From: Lycorma delicatula
Taxonomy: Eukaryota; Arthropoda; Insecta; Hemiptera; Fulgoridae
Reading direction: 5' to 3'
Length of the DNA: 64,000 nucleotides
NCBI RefSeq assembly: GCF_047948215.1
Contig: NC_134465.1
Span: 14,360,522 to 14,424,521 of the forward strand
The translations under genes were made by a program, and so were the position numbers. Positions 9,420 through 21,735 of this stretch are shown here, piece after piece. The notes under the pieces are model-generated. The model was not told the DNA's origin, ran no database searches, and saw nothing but the letters and a program-made list of their open reading frames with translations. Within the stretch, counting starts at the first letter, position 1; each line of letters begins with the position of its first letter.

Positions 9420-12400
9420 TAGTACAGTGGAACATCAATGGATGTTTTTTAAACATCCATGCTTCAACGCTTGGTACATGACGTAGACCCGATTTGTATA
9501 TGTCTGCAAGAAACGCATTTCCGCCGAAATGAAAATTTTAAATTAAAAGGATTCGATATATTTCGGCGAGATCAACCGCCAAATGTAAGAGTTAGAGGTG
9601 GAGTAGCTATATTAACATCGACTAGAGCTACCACCGAAGCGGTTGTTCTAAACACAAACCTACAAGCGGTCGCCGTTAGAATGAAGCGTCCGCTTCAGAT
9701 CACTGTTTGCAGCATATACTTGCCGAATTTTGATTGGAATAAGGATGACATAACATGAATAATTTCCGAGCTTCCCCCACCTGTTTTACTGGTGGGTGAC
9801 TTTAACGCTCATAATTCTTTTTGGGGATCGGATCGAGTAGATCCCCGTGGAAGAGAACTGGAAGGGTTCCTGATGAATTCAGAACTTATTATTTTAAACG
9901 ACGGATCAGGAACCTTTTTCAATGCCAGAGATGGATCGACGTCCTGTATAGATCTTGCACTTATAAGCGGATCGATAGCACCGAGGTACAGCTTCCATGT
10001 CATAGACGATCTGCATGGAAGCGATCATTTCTCGGTGCAAATTGTAACTGATGTTACAAGAACAATATATCCCATTCCTAAAAGATGGTTATTTGAAAAG
10101 GACGAGCTTCACAGCTAGAACGATACACCCAGAAACAACTGGAGTTATCGGAGACGATGTCGACGCCATAACAAATGCAATAATTGAGTCGGCATCGAGA
10201 TATATTCCCAAAACATCTGGGAAACTTACGAAAAAACCCGTTCCATGGTGGAACGATGAAATAAGTGAAGCTATAAAAAGAAACAAAAGGGCGCATAACG
10301 CCTTTAAGAAGCGTCCTCGCATTGAAAATCTTGTTGCCTTTAAGAAATACAGGGCGTATGCAAAACGTCTTATGATAGACTCGAAAAAACGATCCTGGCA
10401 GCAATACGTGTCATCCATCGACAAAACTACTACTGCATCAGATGTTTGGAGGAAAGTGAAGGCGATTTGTGGGCGTAATGATTTTGCTCCCATAACTAGC
10501 CTTCAAGATGAAGATGAAATAAAAGACACTCCATATGAAATTGCAGAGCTGTTATCCAATCACTTCGAAAAGGCCAGCAGAACGGCCAACTACGAGGAAG
10601 GTTTTCGAACCAAAAAAGAAGAACTCGAAGGTCTACTAAATTTTAGAACTGAGTATAATTACTCATATAATGTACCATTTAAAATGTAAGAATTCGCGAA
10701 AGCGTTGGAAAAAGCAGGTAACGAAGCTGCTGGTCCGGATGAAATCCATTATAATATGATCAGGCAGCTGAATACCACTGCAAAAAGCAGATTATTAGAA
10801 CTTTATAATAAAATATGGCGGGATGGAACGTACCCGCAGCAGTGGAAAAAAGCTCATGTTGTTCCAGTACCAAAGAAAAATAACAATTTATCAGACCCCA
10901 ATAGCTATCGTCCTATTTCTTTGACGTGTGCTATGGGAAAAATGCTGGGAAAAATGCTGGAAAAAATGATTAATAATCGACTCGTCTGGGTTTTGGAAAA
11001 AGAAAACCTGATATCACCGTATCAAGCAGGTTTTCGGCAATACCATTCTACCACTGATCAAATGATCAGCTTAGAGGACATTATATATAACAGCTTTATT
11101 AAAAGGAAACATTGTGTCGGAGTCTTCTTTGATCTTCAGAAGGCTTTCGATATGACCTGGCGTCATGGTATAATGCTCCAGATACATGAATGGGGCATTC
11201 GTGGCAATCTGCCTATACTGCTCAGCAACTACATGAATGACCGTACCTTCCAAGTACGCGTCAAAAATGAATATTCATGTGAAAGAATCTTGGAAAATGG
11301 CATACCGCAGGGTTCGCCGTTGAGCGGTACCTTGTTTACCATTGCCATTAATAAATTGATACTAGCCATTCCAGTAGAAATCAGCAAAAGCGTCTATGTT
11401 GATGATCTGGCAATTGTGTATGCCAGCAACAAGACTGCTATGGTGAGGTACAAATTGCAACGAGCGATCAATGCTCTAAATGAAGTTGCAAGGAATAGCG
11501 GATTCCAATTCTCACCAGAGAAAACGTGCTGTGTACACTTTTGTAGGAAGAGAATTCCTCATCAAAGTCCTGCGTTGACAATTGACGATAATCCAATACA
11601 ATATAAAGATAGCGTAAGATATTTAGGACTAGTATTGGATAAATCCCTTACATGGGGATTACATATACAGGACTTGAGTGATAGATGCAAAAGAGCCCTA
11701 AACATTATAAAATGTTTATCGAATTTAAATTGGGGCTCAGACAAAGAGACATTATTGAGATTGTATAAAGCATTGGTTCAATCTAAACTAGACTACGGAT
11801 GCATCGTATATTCATCCGCTAGAAAGTCGCACTTAAGAAAGTTAGACGAAGTTCATAATAGCGGAATAAGATACGCAACAGGCGCTTTCCGCACAAGTCC
11901 GGCGGCTAGTCTGATGTCTGAAGCCGGAATAATGCCACTACATTATAGAAGAGATATCCTTTAGTTAAGATATGCAGCAAATGTATGGGCTTTCCCTGCT
12001 CATATAAATAATAAATTGTTTACAAATCATCCTATGGCTGCAGTATATGAACATCGTGCTACCTATTCCAGACCAGCCGGAATTAGGTATCACGAATTAA
12101 GAAGAAAATATGAAATTGCTATACCAGAGACACTAGCGATTTCTACTAGAGAAATACCTCCATGGCTCTTGCCAGCGGTAAATACATCTCAGGAAGAAAA
12201 AAAAAAGAAGCCAACGGTGATCATCCAACAGGAATTTTTGGCAGCCGTCAGTAGCTACGAAGAACATATTAGAATTTATACTGACGGTTTTAAAACCGAA
12301 CATGGTGTTGGATGTTCCGTACATGTATATGGAGAAGCCCATTTTTGGAAACTGCCAGATACGGCCAGTGTCTATACGGCAGAACTTACTGACATACAGG

Positions 12401-13050
12401 AAGCTCTTCGGTACACAGAACACTATTGCGAAGAAAGAGTGCTGATATATTCCGATTCTCAAAGTGCGCTTGTTGCAATTCGGAACAAGAACAATAAGGA
12501 TGTCCTAATTGCAAACATCCTGTCCATTTTATACGTACTAAAACAACGAGGACAGCGATGCGTATTTGTATGGACTCCGGGGCATGCTGGTACTACAGGT
12601 AATGAAATCGCAGACGAAGCTGCCAGAAAGACAACAGTCTGCGATGATTTGGATGCATTTCCTGTAAGAGTGGCAGATGTTAAAAACCGTCTAACAAACA
12701 TAGTAAGAAACACGTGGAACGCTGAATGGAGGAGTTTAAATACAAAATTAAACTCAGTTAAAACTTCTCCTTATAAATGGAAAAGCGACTTTAAGTTGAC
12801 TCGCCGTGAACAAGTAGCGGTGACCAGACTTAGAATCGGTCACACGCGCTTAACAGATTTATATTTGTTAACCGGCGAAGGGAGACCAATGTGCGGTGTT
12901 TGTAATAAAACACTGACAATCAAGCATCTAATAGAAGAGTGTACCATATATGAGGACCTCAGAAAGAGGTTCCGTCTTACAAATAATATTAGTGCTGATC
13001 TGGATAATGGAAATGAAGATAATATAGTTGCATTTTTACACGCCAGTTGA
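9420..13050 (+). pseudogene. LINE-C ORF2: endonuclease / reverse transcriptase / RNase H, interrupted
   Basis: Begins with the usual QWNING endonuclease start at about 9,420. The endonuclease motifs are QETHF, GDFNAHNSFWGS and SDHFSV. The reverse transcriptase has YVDD at the active site (about 11,395-11,406) instead of the FADD seen in LINE-A. RNase H has YTDG, TAEL, YSDSQSAL and NEIADEAA, followed by CGVCNKTLTIKHLIEEC. Lesions: a frameshift near 9,455, TGA at 9,756, a frameshift near 10,080-10,118, TAA at 10,687 and TAG at 11,962. The long intact stretches between lesions suggest moderate age. Confidence 0.85.
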
Positions 13051-13500
13051 CTTCTTAAAAGTCTATAAAATGGAAGTTAAAAGCTGTGGTAAAAGATACT
13101 CTAAGCGGTAGTTTTATATATACATATAAGGGAGTCTCGAAGCGTCGCACGTATAGTGACGGGAGGTAGCCCTCTTGCCTAGGCCATTTTGGCTCAACTG
13201 CATTCAAGAGCAGCGAGTCGGGGTGTGTCCGATGATGGCATGGGGGACCCTCCAGGGTGGATTGAGGACGCAAGGCTATGGGTGTACGCCGTGCATGCCT
13301 ATGGCCTGATATAAGAAGGATTCAACTGCCACGGCACCCTGGCGCGACTGATATACTGTTCAACGGCGGTTCTGGTCGCCCCGAGGGTGCTTAAACGAAC
13401 TATAAATGAGACTCGTAGAAGAAAGAAAGAAAGATATAATATTGATAAGTTTAATTTTAATTTCATGGTATTTTGAGAACCTATCTCAAATTTTAATATT

Positions 13501-13517
13501 GGGGCCCTTTACACCCC
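13501..13517 (+). repeat. 3'-UTR hairpin 1 of LINE-C
   Basis: Stem GGGG/CCCC around the 9-nt loop CCCTTTACA. It differs from the LINE-A loop CCTTTTACA by one base, although the two elements are otherwise far apart in sequence. Confidence 0.7.
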
Positions 13518-13587
13518 GTAAGTGTTTGTGATTGTCCTTGTCTTTTTTGTTTTAATGTTTATTGTGAAGTTTGTGTTTTTAAATAAA

Positions 13588-13614
13588 ATGTAAGGGCCCT
13601 TTACACCCTTACAT
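13588..13614 (+). repeat. 3'-UTR hairpin 2 of LINE-C
   Basis: A perfect 9-bp stem ATGTAAGGG/CCCTTACAT around the loop CCCTTTACA. It is the longest of the four stems of this kind in the window. The arms share only the loop-proximal GGG/CCC with the other units. Confidence 0.78.
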
Positions 13615-13725
13615 ATGACGATCCTGATGGAGATAATGATTTCTTTTAAAGAAAGTGACGAGGGCTAATGACCTTAGCAGTAGATGCCAGTAAAAATTCA
13701 GTTAAAAAAAATAAAACTTCTTCTG

Positions 13726-14106
13726 TTACTCACTGAAACCACAAAAAAACAATGTTCGATATATGTTATTTTAATTTGTTTCAGATATTACAAAAAATAG
13801 AAATGGTATCACCGGTAGTTATCCAATAATAAATAACAACGTCATCCATCTTCCATGTGACCTGTCTGACTTTGAGGAGATGTATCTCCTTTCAATCCTT
13901 CTACGGTATTAGAACATCCTGAACTGTTAAGAAAGAAGGCAGACGTTTTGACGGCAACATAAAATGGTAATTAAAAAACGTCAATACTCTTTTGTAAATG
14001 TACTGTTTTTATGTTAATACATTTTTTTAGTTATTAAAAAATTGTAGTCAATATGTACTAAAGTTATTCTGTATCTACAAGTACGTTGCAGCATAACGTT
14101 GAATTG
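13726..14106. other. Stretch between LINE-C and PolB, no gene seen
   Basis: About 380 AT-rich bases with no convincing open frame. The left end of the Polinton should fall in here, but I could not find a terminal inverted repeat matching the right side (63,587-63,786 read in reverse complement). A polypyrimidine-AG (ttgtttcag near 13,781-13,789) resembles a 3' splice site, but no exon follows clearly. Confidence 0.4.
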
Positions 14107-17100
14107 ATGAAGCAGACACGTCTCGAAGAGAGAGTAGAGACGAAATTTACCAATTTGTACCTACATGGAAAAACTAGAACGGTGATAAATTTGGAAGATA
14201 ACACCAACGTTGTTGAAGAATCATGGATAAAATCAGTAGAAAGATCATAGATACTGATCAAATTAATCAACAACGGCAGCGGGTGGGTAATGAAAAAAAT
14301 TATTTATATAAATTTAAACATTATTCGTTACCGTCCGCGGCATGGTGCCTCTAGCACATTCATTGATACACCGAAAAAACTTGTAAGAAGAGAGACAATA
14401 ATTAATCTAAAAAATCCGCATGATGAAAAATGTTTCCTATGGTCCGTACTAGCATACGCCTACAATCAGGCTGGCAAACACCAACGAACGGTTTGGTATG
14501 CAAAGTACGAACATGAAATTAACATGACCGGGATATCATATCCAGTAAAAGTAAAAGACATTGATCGCTTCGAGGTGTTGAACCCCACAATAAGCATCAA
14601 TGTCTAAGGCTATGAAGAAGATAATGATCGTGTGTACCCGGTACGTGTTACCGAAAACCGCGATCGTACCCACTGCATACACACACCTATTGCTGCTTGC
14701 AGGCGAGACGAGAAATAAATTCCATTATTGCCTTATAAATACCAAACCTGGTAAGAACGGGCTATCTCGTCTCCTTTCGGGTCTCACAGAGTCGATGCAG
14801 CAGTCAATATTGTCCATATTGTCTGCACAGTTTCAGTTCATCAGACCCACTTGTCGCTACACAAAACCTAAACCAACATTTGATCGAGTGTAAGCGACAC
14901 GGTGCACAAATGATAAGAGTACCCGATCCCACTAAAGAAAAGGAATGCGTAATGAAGTTTAGGGACTACTCGTCCACACTACGCGTTCCGTATGCGGTGT
15001 ATGCAGACTTTGAATCATTTGTATATCCGATGGACACTGCTACTCCTAAACCCAACACTAGTTTTACAGATAAGGTAGCCCATAATCCTCCGTCCGGGTC
15101 CGCCTATGTAATCGTCGACGAGGATGGGCAGATTTTTTAATGTCCTGTATTCTACCGCGCGAGAACCGATGGTAAAAATATCGTTGAAAATATGCTGGAT
15201 GAATTGCTCGGTCACGCCGATAGATTGTACAAAATTATGTTTACCGAAAAACCGATGGTGATGACTCCCGAAGACACTGAAACATGTCAAAGGGCTACCG
15301 AGTGTTTTCTTTGTCATTTGAGTTGAACGACGATCGTGTACGTCATCACTCACATACCACAGGAAGGTTTCTTGGTGCATGTCATAACGAGTGCAATTTA
15401 AATTGTAAACGCACCGAGCATATTCCGGTATTTTTTCATAACCTCCGCGGTTACGATAGCCATCATATAGTTCATGTTTTGGGAAAATATAAGGACGATG
15501 TAAAAATAAACTATATCGCTAACACGTCCGAGCGATTAGTCACTATCCGTCGGTCCGTTGAGGTTCTTGGACTCTTTACAATTTCTTTCGTCGTCGCCCG
15601 AAAAACTTGTGGAAAATCTAGTAAAAGATTGTCAGGACAAAGACACCGTATTTAAACGTCTCACGAACTGTTACCCGCTACCCGAGAAAAGAGATTGTTT
15701 AATCCGTAAAGGCGTTTACCCGTACGAGTACATGACCCATATAAACAAGTTTTTCGAAACCCAACTTCCACTGCAGATGGCATTCTATAGTACGCTAAGA
15801 AGAGAGAACATAACGGACGATGATTACGTCCACGCTCAAAACGTGTGGGAAACGTTTAACTGCAATACGTTAGGCGATTACCACGATCTTTATCTTCTTA
15901 GTGACGTATTATTGTTGGCAGACGTCTTTGAAAATTTCCGAAGTACGTCTATGCAATATTACGGTTTGGACCCCTGTCACTTTTACTCCACCTCCCATTT
16001 CACGTAGAATGCCATATTAAAATTTACCCGACAAAAATTGGAACTGTAGACCGGAATAGATATGCATCTGTTTGTTGAAGAAGGTACACGAGGCGGTGTA
16101 GCCATGATTTCAAACAGGTACGCTAAGGCGAACAATCCCAACATTCCAGATCAGTATGACCCATCCGAACCCACATCCTGCGTTCAATATTACGATTGCA
16201 ACAACCTTTACGGAACAGCCATGGTTGAGCCCCTACCACACGCTAATTTTAGGTGGTTGAGTACTGAAGAGATTGACAATCTCGATATTAACAGCGTTGA
16301 CGATCGTGGTAAAAAGGGTTACATCTTGGAAGTGGATCTTGAGTATCCGAAAGAATTGCACGATCGTCACAAGGATTACCCTCTCGCACCAGAACGATTC
16401 ATACCAACCGATGATATGTTGTCCCCGTATTTGAAGGACATAAAGAGATGTCCCGTAAAGAAATTAATGACAAGATTGTACGACAAACAAAAATACGTTT
16501 TACATTAAAGAAACCTAAAGTTGTATACACGACTAGGACTGAAAGTGAAAAACGTTCACAGAGTTCTGGAATTCTCCCAATCGCCCTGGTTGAAACCGTA
16601 CGTCGATTTCAATACTGAAAAACGTGCACAAGCACGAAACAGTTTTGAAAAATAATTTTTTAAGTTGATGAAAAACGCGGTGTACGGCAAGTCCTTGGAA
16701 AACGTACGAAACAGAATAGACTTCCAACTGGTCACTAACAAACGTAAACTGGATAAGGTGATTGCAAAACCGAGAGTTAAGTTACATCTAGTTAACAAGG
16801 ATGTCGTCGGGGTAAGTCTGAAGAAAACGGAGATATTCCTCAATCGTCCGATCTTCATCGGATTTACCGTATTGGACATTAGCAAAATGATCATGTAAAA
16901 TTCCACTATGACTACATGGTGGAAAAGTACGGTCATAATATAAATCTTCTAATGACCGATACGGACAGTCTGATGTATCATATCGTGACCGATAACGTTT
17001 ACAACGATATTCTTCACGATATCGATCGGTTCGATACTTCAGATTACCCTCACGATCACGCATGTTTTAGTAATACTAATAAGAAACGACTTGGTAAATT

Positions 17101-17510
17101 CAGACGAAATGAATGGAAAAGCTATTCGTGAATTTGTCGGTCTTCGTGCAAAGATGTATAGCATTCTCGACTTTAAAAAGAAAGAGAAGAATGTAGAAAA
17201 GGGTATTCTTAGAGTATCCATTGCAAAGAATCTTAGACACGATCTGTACAAAAAAAGTCTTTGTAATGATTCCGTTACGTACACAAGCGCGTACGGAATC
17301 ATAAGCACTTTACACAATATATTTTCTATTGACAAGTCAAAGAAATCACTTTCGCCTTACGACGATAAGCGGTACATATTAGAAAACAAAATCAACACAG
17401 TCCTATACGGACATTACAGTAGAAACAAAAAGAAAAGTAAAATCCCACCCAATAATGACGACAACACTCCGAAAAAGAGACCAAGAACCGTAAACGAAGT
17501 GTTCAGATAA
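14107..17510 (+). pseudogene. POLB: Copy 1: protein-primed DNA polymerase B
   Basis: The only copy with the N-terminal region (from about 14,107, with a segment near 14,400 containing NLKNPHDEKCFLW, typical of arthropod Polinton polymerases). The exonuclease region has YADFES (about 15,005), FHNLRGYD (about 15,435) and YHDLYLLSD (about 15,880). The polymerase region has DCNNLYG (motif A), KNAVYGKS (motif B) and TDTDS (motif C, about 16,955), then a thumb ending RPRTVNEVFR. It is broken by TAG at 14,248, TAA near 15,138 (this copy only), several frameshifts, and the stops shared with the other copies. It would have copied the element from a terminal protein primer. Confidence 0.88.
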
Positions 17511-17602
17511 AAAATAATTGGAAAATAAAACAAGTTAATTTTTTAAGAGATAAAAAAAATTATTCGAAACTTTATTCATTCTTGCGTTAACACTCAATCA
17601 TA

Positions 17603-17870
17603 ATGGAACGTTCTTTTTATGATAGAGTACATACATTTTACAGGGTTACTAGAAACGGCAACAAAAAGATATATACACCGTTATGGCCGTATATGGACAA
17701 TCCATTACTTTCCCCCTGATCTTAGCTATGCATAGGTTCAGGTACGAGGGTATTCAAGATATGGTCAGATGTGACAATGGTCACATCTGACAAGAGACAG
17801 ACAATCCATATGTGGAACATACAAGCGGCGTATGCCGTATTGTACGTTTTTCGGGTAACCGTTTAAAATG
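17603..17870 (+). pseudogene. Copy 1: small unknown gene between POLB and INT
   Basis: An ATG at 17,603 opens about 38 codons beginning MERSFYDRVHTFYRV and stops at about 17,717. A different frame then stays open with Cys- and His-bearing sequence (MHRFRYEG, RCDNGH), which suggests one frameshifted gene of about 90 codons. I do not recognise it. The 12-bp inverted repeat gtcagatgtgac/gtcacatctgac lies inside its second half (about 17,763-17,790). Confidence 0.3.
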
Positions 17871-17910
17871 TAAAACGACCCTTTATGTAAAACGGCTGTT
17901 TTCAGGGGCA

Positions 17911-18645
17911 CCCTAGGGCTGTTGTCTTTAAAGACAACAGCCCTTTTTACATTTCCAACCCACAGCGGGATATCCACAACTGTTGAGGGATCGCGTGGCG
18001 GGACCTTTGTCAAGTACCGTGTGAAAAGTCGTCTGATCGGATGACGGTCACCTTCCGAATGTAAATGCAACAGATAGCTATTGACGATAGCGATGACTGG
18101 TGTTGTTGTATTTTGCTATCAATTTCGGTAGTAATTCTAACCACTTGTAGGTTCCTTGTTCGGTAAATTTTCTCCACATCATCGTTTTCAGTGTTCGATT
18201 AAATCGCTCGACCATCGACGCTTTTTCATCCGAATGTGTGGAATAGTGGATTTATATTGTACGAATGTAATAGTCGTTTAACCGTCGGATTGTAGAACGC
18301 TTTAGCCAAATCGGTTTGAAAATGCCGCATCTTGTGTTTATCCAAAATAGGTTTGAGGGCTTTAGCGATCTCCGTAACGGTTTTAGTTTTAACCGGTACG
18401 GCGAATGCTAGTTTAGAAAAACAATTTATCAGCGTTAATATGTATCGATAGCCTTTGTTTGATCTAGCGTACGGTCCTTTTTAGCGTACATTTCTACAAG
18501 GTCAGCTTGGAAAAGATCAGAAATATTCATCAGTTCGACACGTCTTGTAGGATAGTTTCGTCGAGCCTGTCAGTGAAGCTCTTTAGCTATTGACGCCTTG
18601 ACGTTCATTGTTGTACTGACCGTATTTCGTGTGTTTGGATAGGAT
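17911..18645 (-). other. Copy 1: inverted segment carrying the integrase
   Basis: This block is the reverse complement of about 29,388-30,090 in copy 2 and resumes plus orientation at about 18,642 (gatgataccgtctatcg). Its left edge forms a perfect 30-base palindrome at about 17,914-17,943 (agggctgttgtcttt and its complement), built on a half-palindrome (gtctttaaagac) present in the other copies. About 175 bp of the integrase upstream region present in copies 2-4 is missing. Confidence 0.75.
18078..18608 (-). pseudogene. INT: Copy 1: integrase, inverted and broken
   Basis: Reverse-oriented version of the retroviral-type integrase described for copy 2 (29,422-29,940), start codon at 18,606-18,608 on the minus strand. 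It keeps the NKGYRYILT and TDLAKAFYN blocks of the core. It has the premature stop after about 12 codons and the frame change before the third acidic residue seen in the other copies. Its own TATA-bearing upstream region is gone, so expression from this copy is unlikely. Confidence 0.8.
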
Positions 18646-18845
18646 CTGATGATACCGTCTATCGATCAGGGTGTGACGCAATATTACCGCGAATTGTGCA
18701 ATACCAATCACCGTCCGACGAGAATGAATGTTTTGTTAATCGATGTTATACGTTTCCTACGCAGAACCAAACAACACGCAGTGTTCTTTAGATCGGTGGA
18801 ACTAGGATCGTGATGTGATCGACTGTTTTCCGATCATTCGTAAAC

Positions 18846-19808
18846 ATGATGTCGAACAAGAACGAGGTCGATATGCCATCGTTGTCGTTATTGTCGTCGT
18901 TGTCGCAATGGAAATCGATAGAATACGAGATTCGATTAAACGAAAACATCGCGCTATTACACAAGGAATAACGGAATCGGAACAAATTATGGAAAAGCAG
19001 TTTAAGCCTATTGTCGAACCGCTCCGAGAACTTAATCTTTCGTTTAAACAAAAGTACGATGTTAAAAAAGTAAAGAATGCAAAGGGAGTGGGTGAAAAGG
19101 AGGAGGAGGTGGAAGACACCGACGGTTATGAGAAGACTCTTTAAAACACCGCCGTCGGAAAAACAGTTCGTCAAACCTGTAGACCCGTCGACACCGAAAA
19201 CGTTGAGCGATCGTGCAAAACATTTCCTGGATCTGGCAAAACGGATAAAGGTAAAAAAATAGACAACGTCCACGGAGTGAAAAACATTGACGATCAATGG
19301 ACGATCGGAACAGAACCACTCCAGTTCAAAGGAAATAAAATAGTTAACAACAAGACGTATAGCGGTTCCAAAGGTCTATAACAATTGATTTTTTTTAACG
19401 AACCTGTAGATTATACAACCAAAGATTTAAATAATTATAAGAAAATATTAGAAATTACTGAGGCGCATAAAAGTCAAAATACCGGTCGCATAATTTCCAG
19501 TCGATCGTTAAAGTACAAGAATATTATCAAAAGACTGTTTTCCTCGAACGCATCTTTTGTCGGAAAGCGGTAATGACGACGAAAGTCCAATAACCGGATC
19601 GGGTCTGTTGATGAGAGCGAAGAAAACGGTTAGACGGGGTTACGTTTACTGAGACGACCCGAATGAACTGTGCGATAGACTGCGACTTTTATTGGCTTTG
19701 AAACGTGCGGGTCATACCGGTCAGAAGAACGAAATAGTTTCGATCATAGAAGAACTGCAAGAAGGCGGATACATAAAGGAGGGTAGTACAGGGAACTTTT
19801 TATTTTAA
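18846..19808 (+). pseudogene. Copy 1: Polinton-associated conserved protein, broken
   Basis: Same gene as at 30,303-31,264. Tandem ATGs (18,846 and 18,849) start a short frame; the conserved body (KQFKPIVEPLREL, then DRAKHFLDLAKR) is in another frame. In addition to the shared breaks, this copy loses two bases in the acidic linker near 19,113 (gaagacacc against gaagagacacc) and has TGA in place of TGG in the YVYWDDP block near 19,651. It is the most damaged copy of this gene. Confidence 0.6.
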
Positions 19809-19819
19809 ACAGTCTGAAG

Positions 19820-20657
19820 ATGAGTATCGACAACTTCGGACGTTCTCGCGTTGGGAGTGCAACCACCAAACCACCACCAACTCGGATTGAAAAAACCGCC
19901 GATTGCCGTTTGAAAAATTTTTTTGATTTCGATATCAAAAAAAGACGTTTGTGCAACGTCGGATCGCATGTTGAAGATGATGATGGTACAACAATTGGTC
20001 ACGTTAAGAAAATGTTCGTAAAGCAAAGCGAATTGAATAATAAATACTTACCGACGGTTTGACCGATGGACAACAACGCACTCTCCTTTTCAAAGAGGCG
20101 ATTGTGCGATATCGCCGATCCAATTGAAAAAACAGACGTCGTAACTGTCGATGAAAAGCAAATAATCGACGCTAGAGAATCTGTTATCACTAACGCTGGC
20201 ATGCCTAAAAGTAGCAACGATCTCGCTACAAATTCCTACGTGGACGATATGCAATTATATATACAAAAATTACTTATTACGACTAAGGGTTATATCGATG
20301 ACACACTATTTAAGTTTTACAAATTTCTATTTGTAAACTACTATTTGTTCTATAAACATTAAGGACAACGCTAACAGAAACTTAAATCAAAAATCGCTTA
20401 TGCGTATATTAACCGCTGACAACATCACCAAAGCGATTCTGCAAACACAGATCTAAATAGTAGATGCAAAGGAGAACGATGATGCGACAAAAAATATGGT
20501 GCGTCCTCCGATCGCTAATAAGACAATGAAGAATGAGGATGTGAATAAAAATATGATACGTCCCCCGGTCTCGGATTCAAAAACAGATAAGATGACAACG
20601 AAAGAGGATGATGTGAATAAGAATATGGTACGATTGCCGAACACGGATCCAATGTAA
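19820..20657 (+). pseudogene. Copy 1: fibre-like repeat protein, internally deleted
   Basis: Shortened form of the gene at 31,276-32,542. About 428 bp covering the middle repeats are missing: the sequence passes from the second DPIEKTDVVTVD repeat straight to the DEKQIIDARES repeat, joining at a shared tcga. This fits recombination between related repeats. The Asn-Lys-Asn-Met-rich C-terminal part is kept. It shares the TGA near 20,060 with the other copies. Confidence 0.6.
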
Positions 20658-20697
20658 GATGGTAGAATGTCGTAAATAAGTTCATTGTCTATCCGAC

Positions 20698-21357
20698 ATG
20701 CCAACAGTGAGGAGGTCAAAACGTTCTTCTTCAGTTCGAAAGGGTAAGGTGAGAAAATCTAAACGAATAGCCAGTCAAACGAGGCGGTGGACTGTTAACA
20801 ACCCTAACAGCAGAAGCTGCAGGAGCGTTGGTATCTTATATTGGCGATAAAGCATTAAAAGGTGACAAAAAGGTGGTTGTAAATAAAGGGATCGATTTAT
20901 TACCGATAGAGTTACATATTCCGGGATATCAGTACTGCGGATCGAGAACAAATTTAAAAAACGATTAAAGAGAGGCGATCCTGGTGTAAACAAGTTGGAC
21001 GCCGCTTGTAAAGAACACGATATCGCATACGCAACGTACAGCGATAACGAAAGAAGAGCGGTAGCAGATCGTAAATTAGCCGATAGCGCTTAGGAAAGAG
21101 TTAAAACTAAGGATTCGAGTATCGCGGAAAAGGCTACGGCATTGGCGGTTACAAACGCTATGAAGTTAAAAGCAAAGTTCGGTGGCGGAAGAGTACGAAG
21201 ACGAAGAAGACGATCAAAAAGGAATAATATAAAACGCTTTGTCGAAATGATGAAACGAAAAGCGGGCGCTGCAGGGCGGAGATTATACCTTAAGCCCTAC
21301 CCTTTGACCGGATCGGGGATGGGCGGTAAAAAAAAACGTCGTCGTCGTCTCCAATAA
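20698..21357 (+). pseudogene. Copy 1: phospholipase A2-domain virion protein
   Basis: Counterpart of 32,583-33,364. Specific to this copy: a 2-base deletion near 20,776 (an added frameshift), YCGSR instead of YCGPR in the calcium-loop motif, and one more A in the run near 21,328, which ends the frame at a basic tail (KKKRRRRLQ). The second catalytic block EHDIAY is kept. An N-terminal Lys/Arg-rich segment is followed by a hydrophobic stretch (LTAEAAGALVSYIG in the other copies). Confidence 0.65.
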
Positions 21358-21395
21358 AGGGAATACCAGTGCGACCGCTATCGAACATAGAACTA

Positions 21396-21733
21396 ATGTG
21401 GAACGCGAGAAGACTAAATATAGCCGATTTTTGAGGGGTCTTCATGTTGGACGCATTAACCACACAACCGAAGACTAACGAAACTGCGATAGTTAATCTT
21501 GACCGCAGTACCGGTCATGGAACACACTGGGTATGTTATAGAAAACGTGGACTGACGGTGGACTATTTCGATAGTTTCGGTAATCTGCGTCCACATAACG
21601 AATTGAGGCGTTATTTTCCAATCGATTCGATTATAAATTTCAATTATAACGGCAGACAGAGTGTAAACACGGTTTTATCTGCGGTCATTTACATCTTGAA
21701 TTTCTCAGTCGTGATTCGTCAGCCTACAGGTAA
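21396..21733 (+). pseudogene. PRO: Copy 1: adenain-like cysteine protease
   Basis: Same gene and same two lesions as at 33,282-33,619: TGA at about 21,432 and a frame change before the catalytic Cys block CGHLHLEFL. The catalytic His block GTHWVCY is kept. It lies 2 nt upstream of the penton start. Confidence 0.75.
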
Positions 21734-21735
21734 AC

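Larger units (their letters stand above)
9051..13725 (+). mobile_element. LINE-C, divergent RNase H-bearing LINE, broken
   Basis: A plus-strand LINE of a second family: the C-terminal end of ORF1, a complete-length but interrupted ORF2, and a 3' UTR of about 670 bp ending near 13,690-13,725 in A-rich sequence. Its 5' part is not in the window because LINE-B inserted into its ORF1; the rest should lie to the left of base 1. The 3' UTR carries two hairpins with the loop CCCTTTACA, the same design as LINE-A. The exact 3' end is my estimate from the A-rich stretch. Confidence 0.75.
13051..13725 (+). other. LINE-C 3' UTR
   Basis: No open frame of note. It holds a 7-bp hairpin TTTGAGA/TCTCAAA near 13,472-13,490 and then the two constant-loop hairpins listed separately. 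The segment around 13,660-13,690 (ggctaatgaccttagcag) resembles 3' ends I know from other insect LINEs, followed by A-rich sequence to about 13,725. Confidence 0.5.

Noticed and set aside
13775..13800. 3' splice-site-like ttgtttcag as evidence for a host exon
   Set aside because: No open frame of useful length or conserved protein follows.
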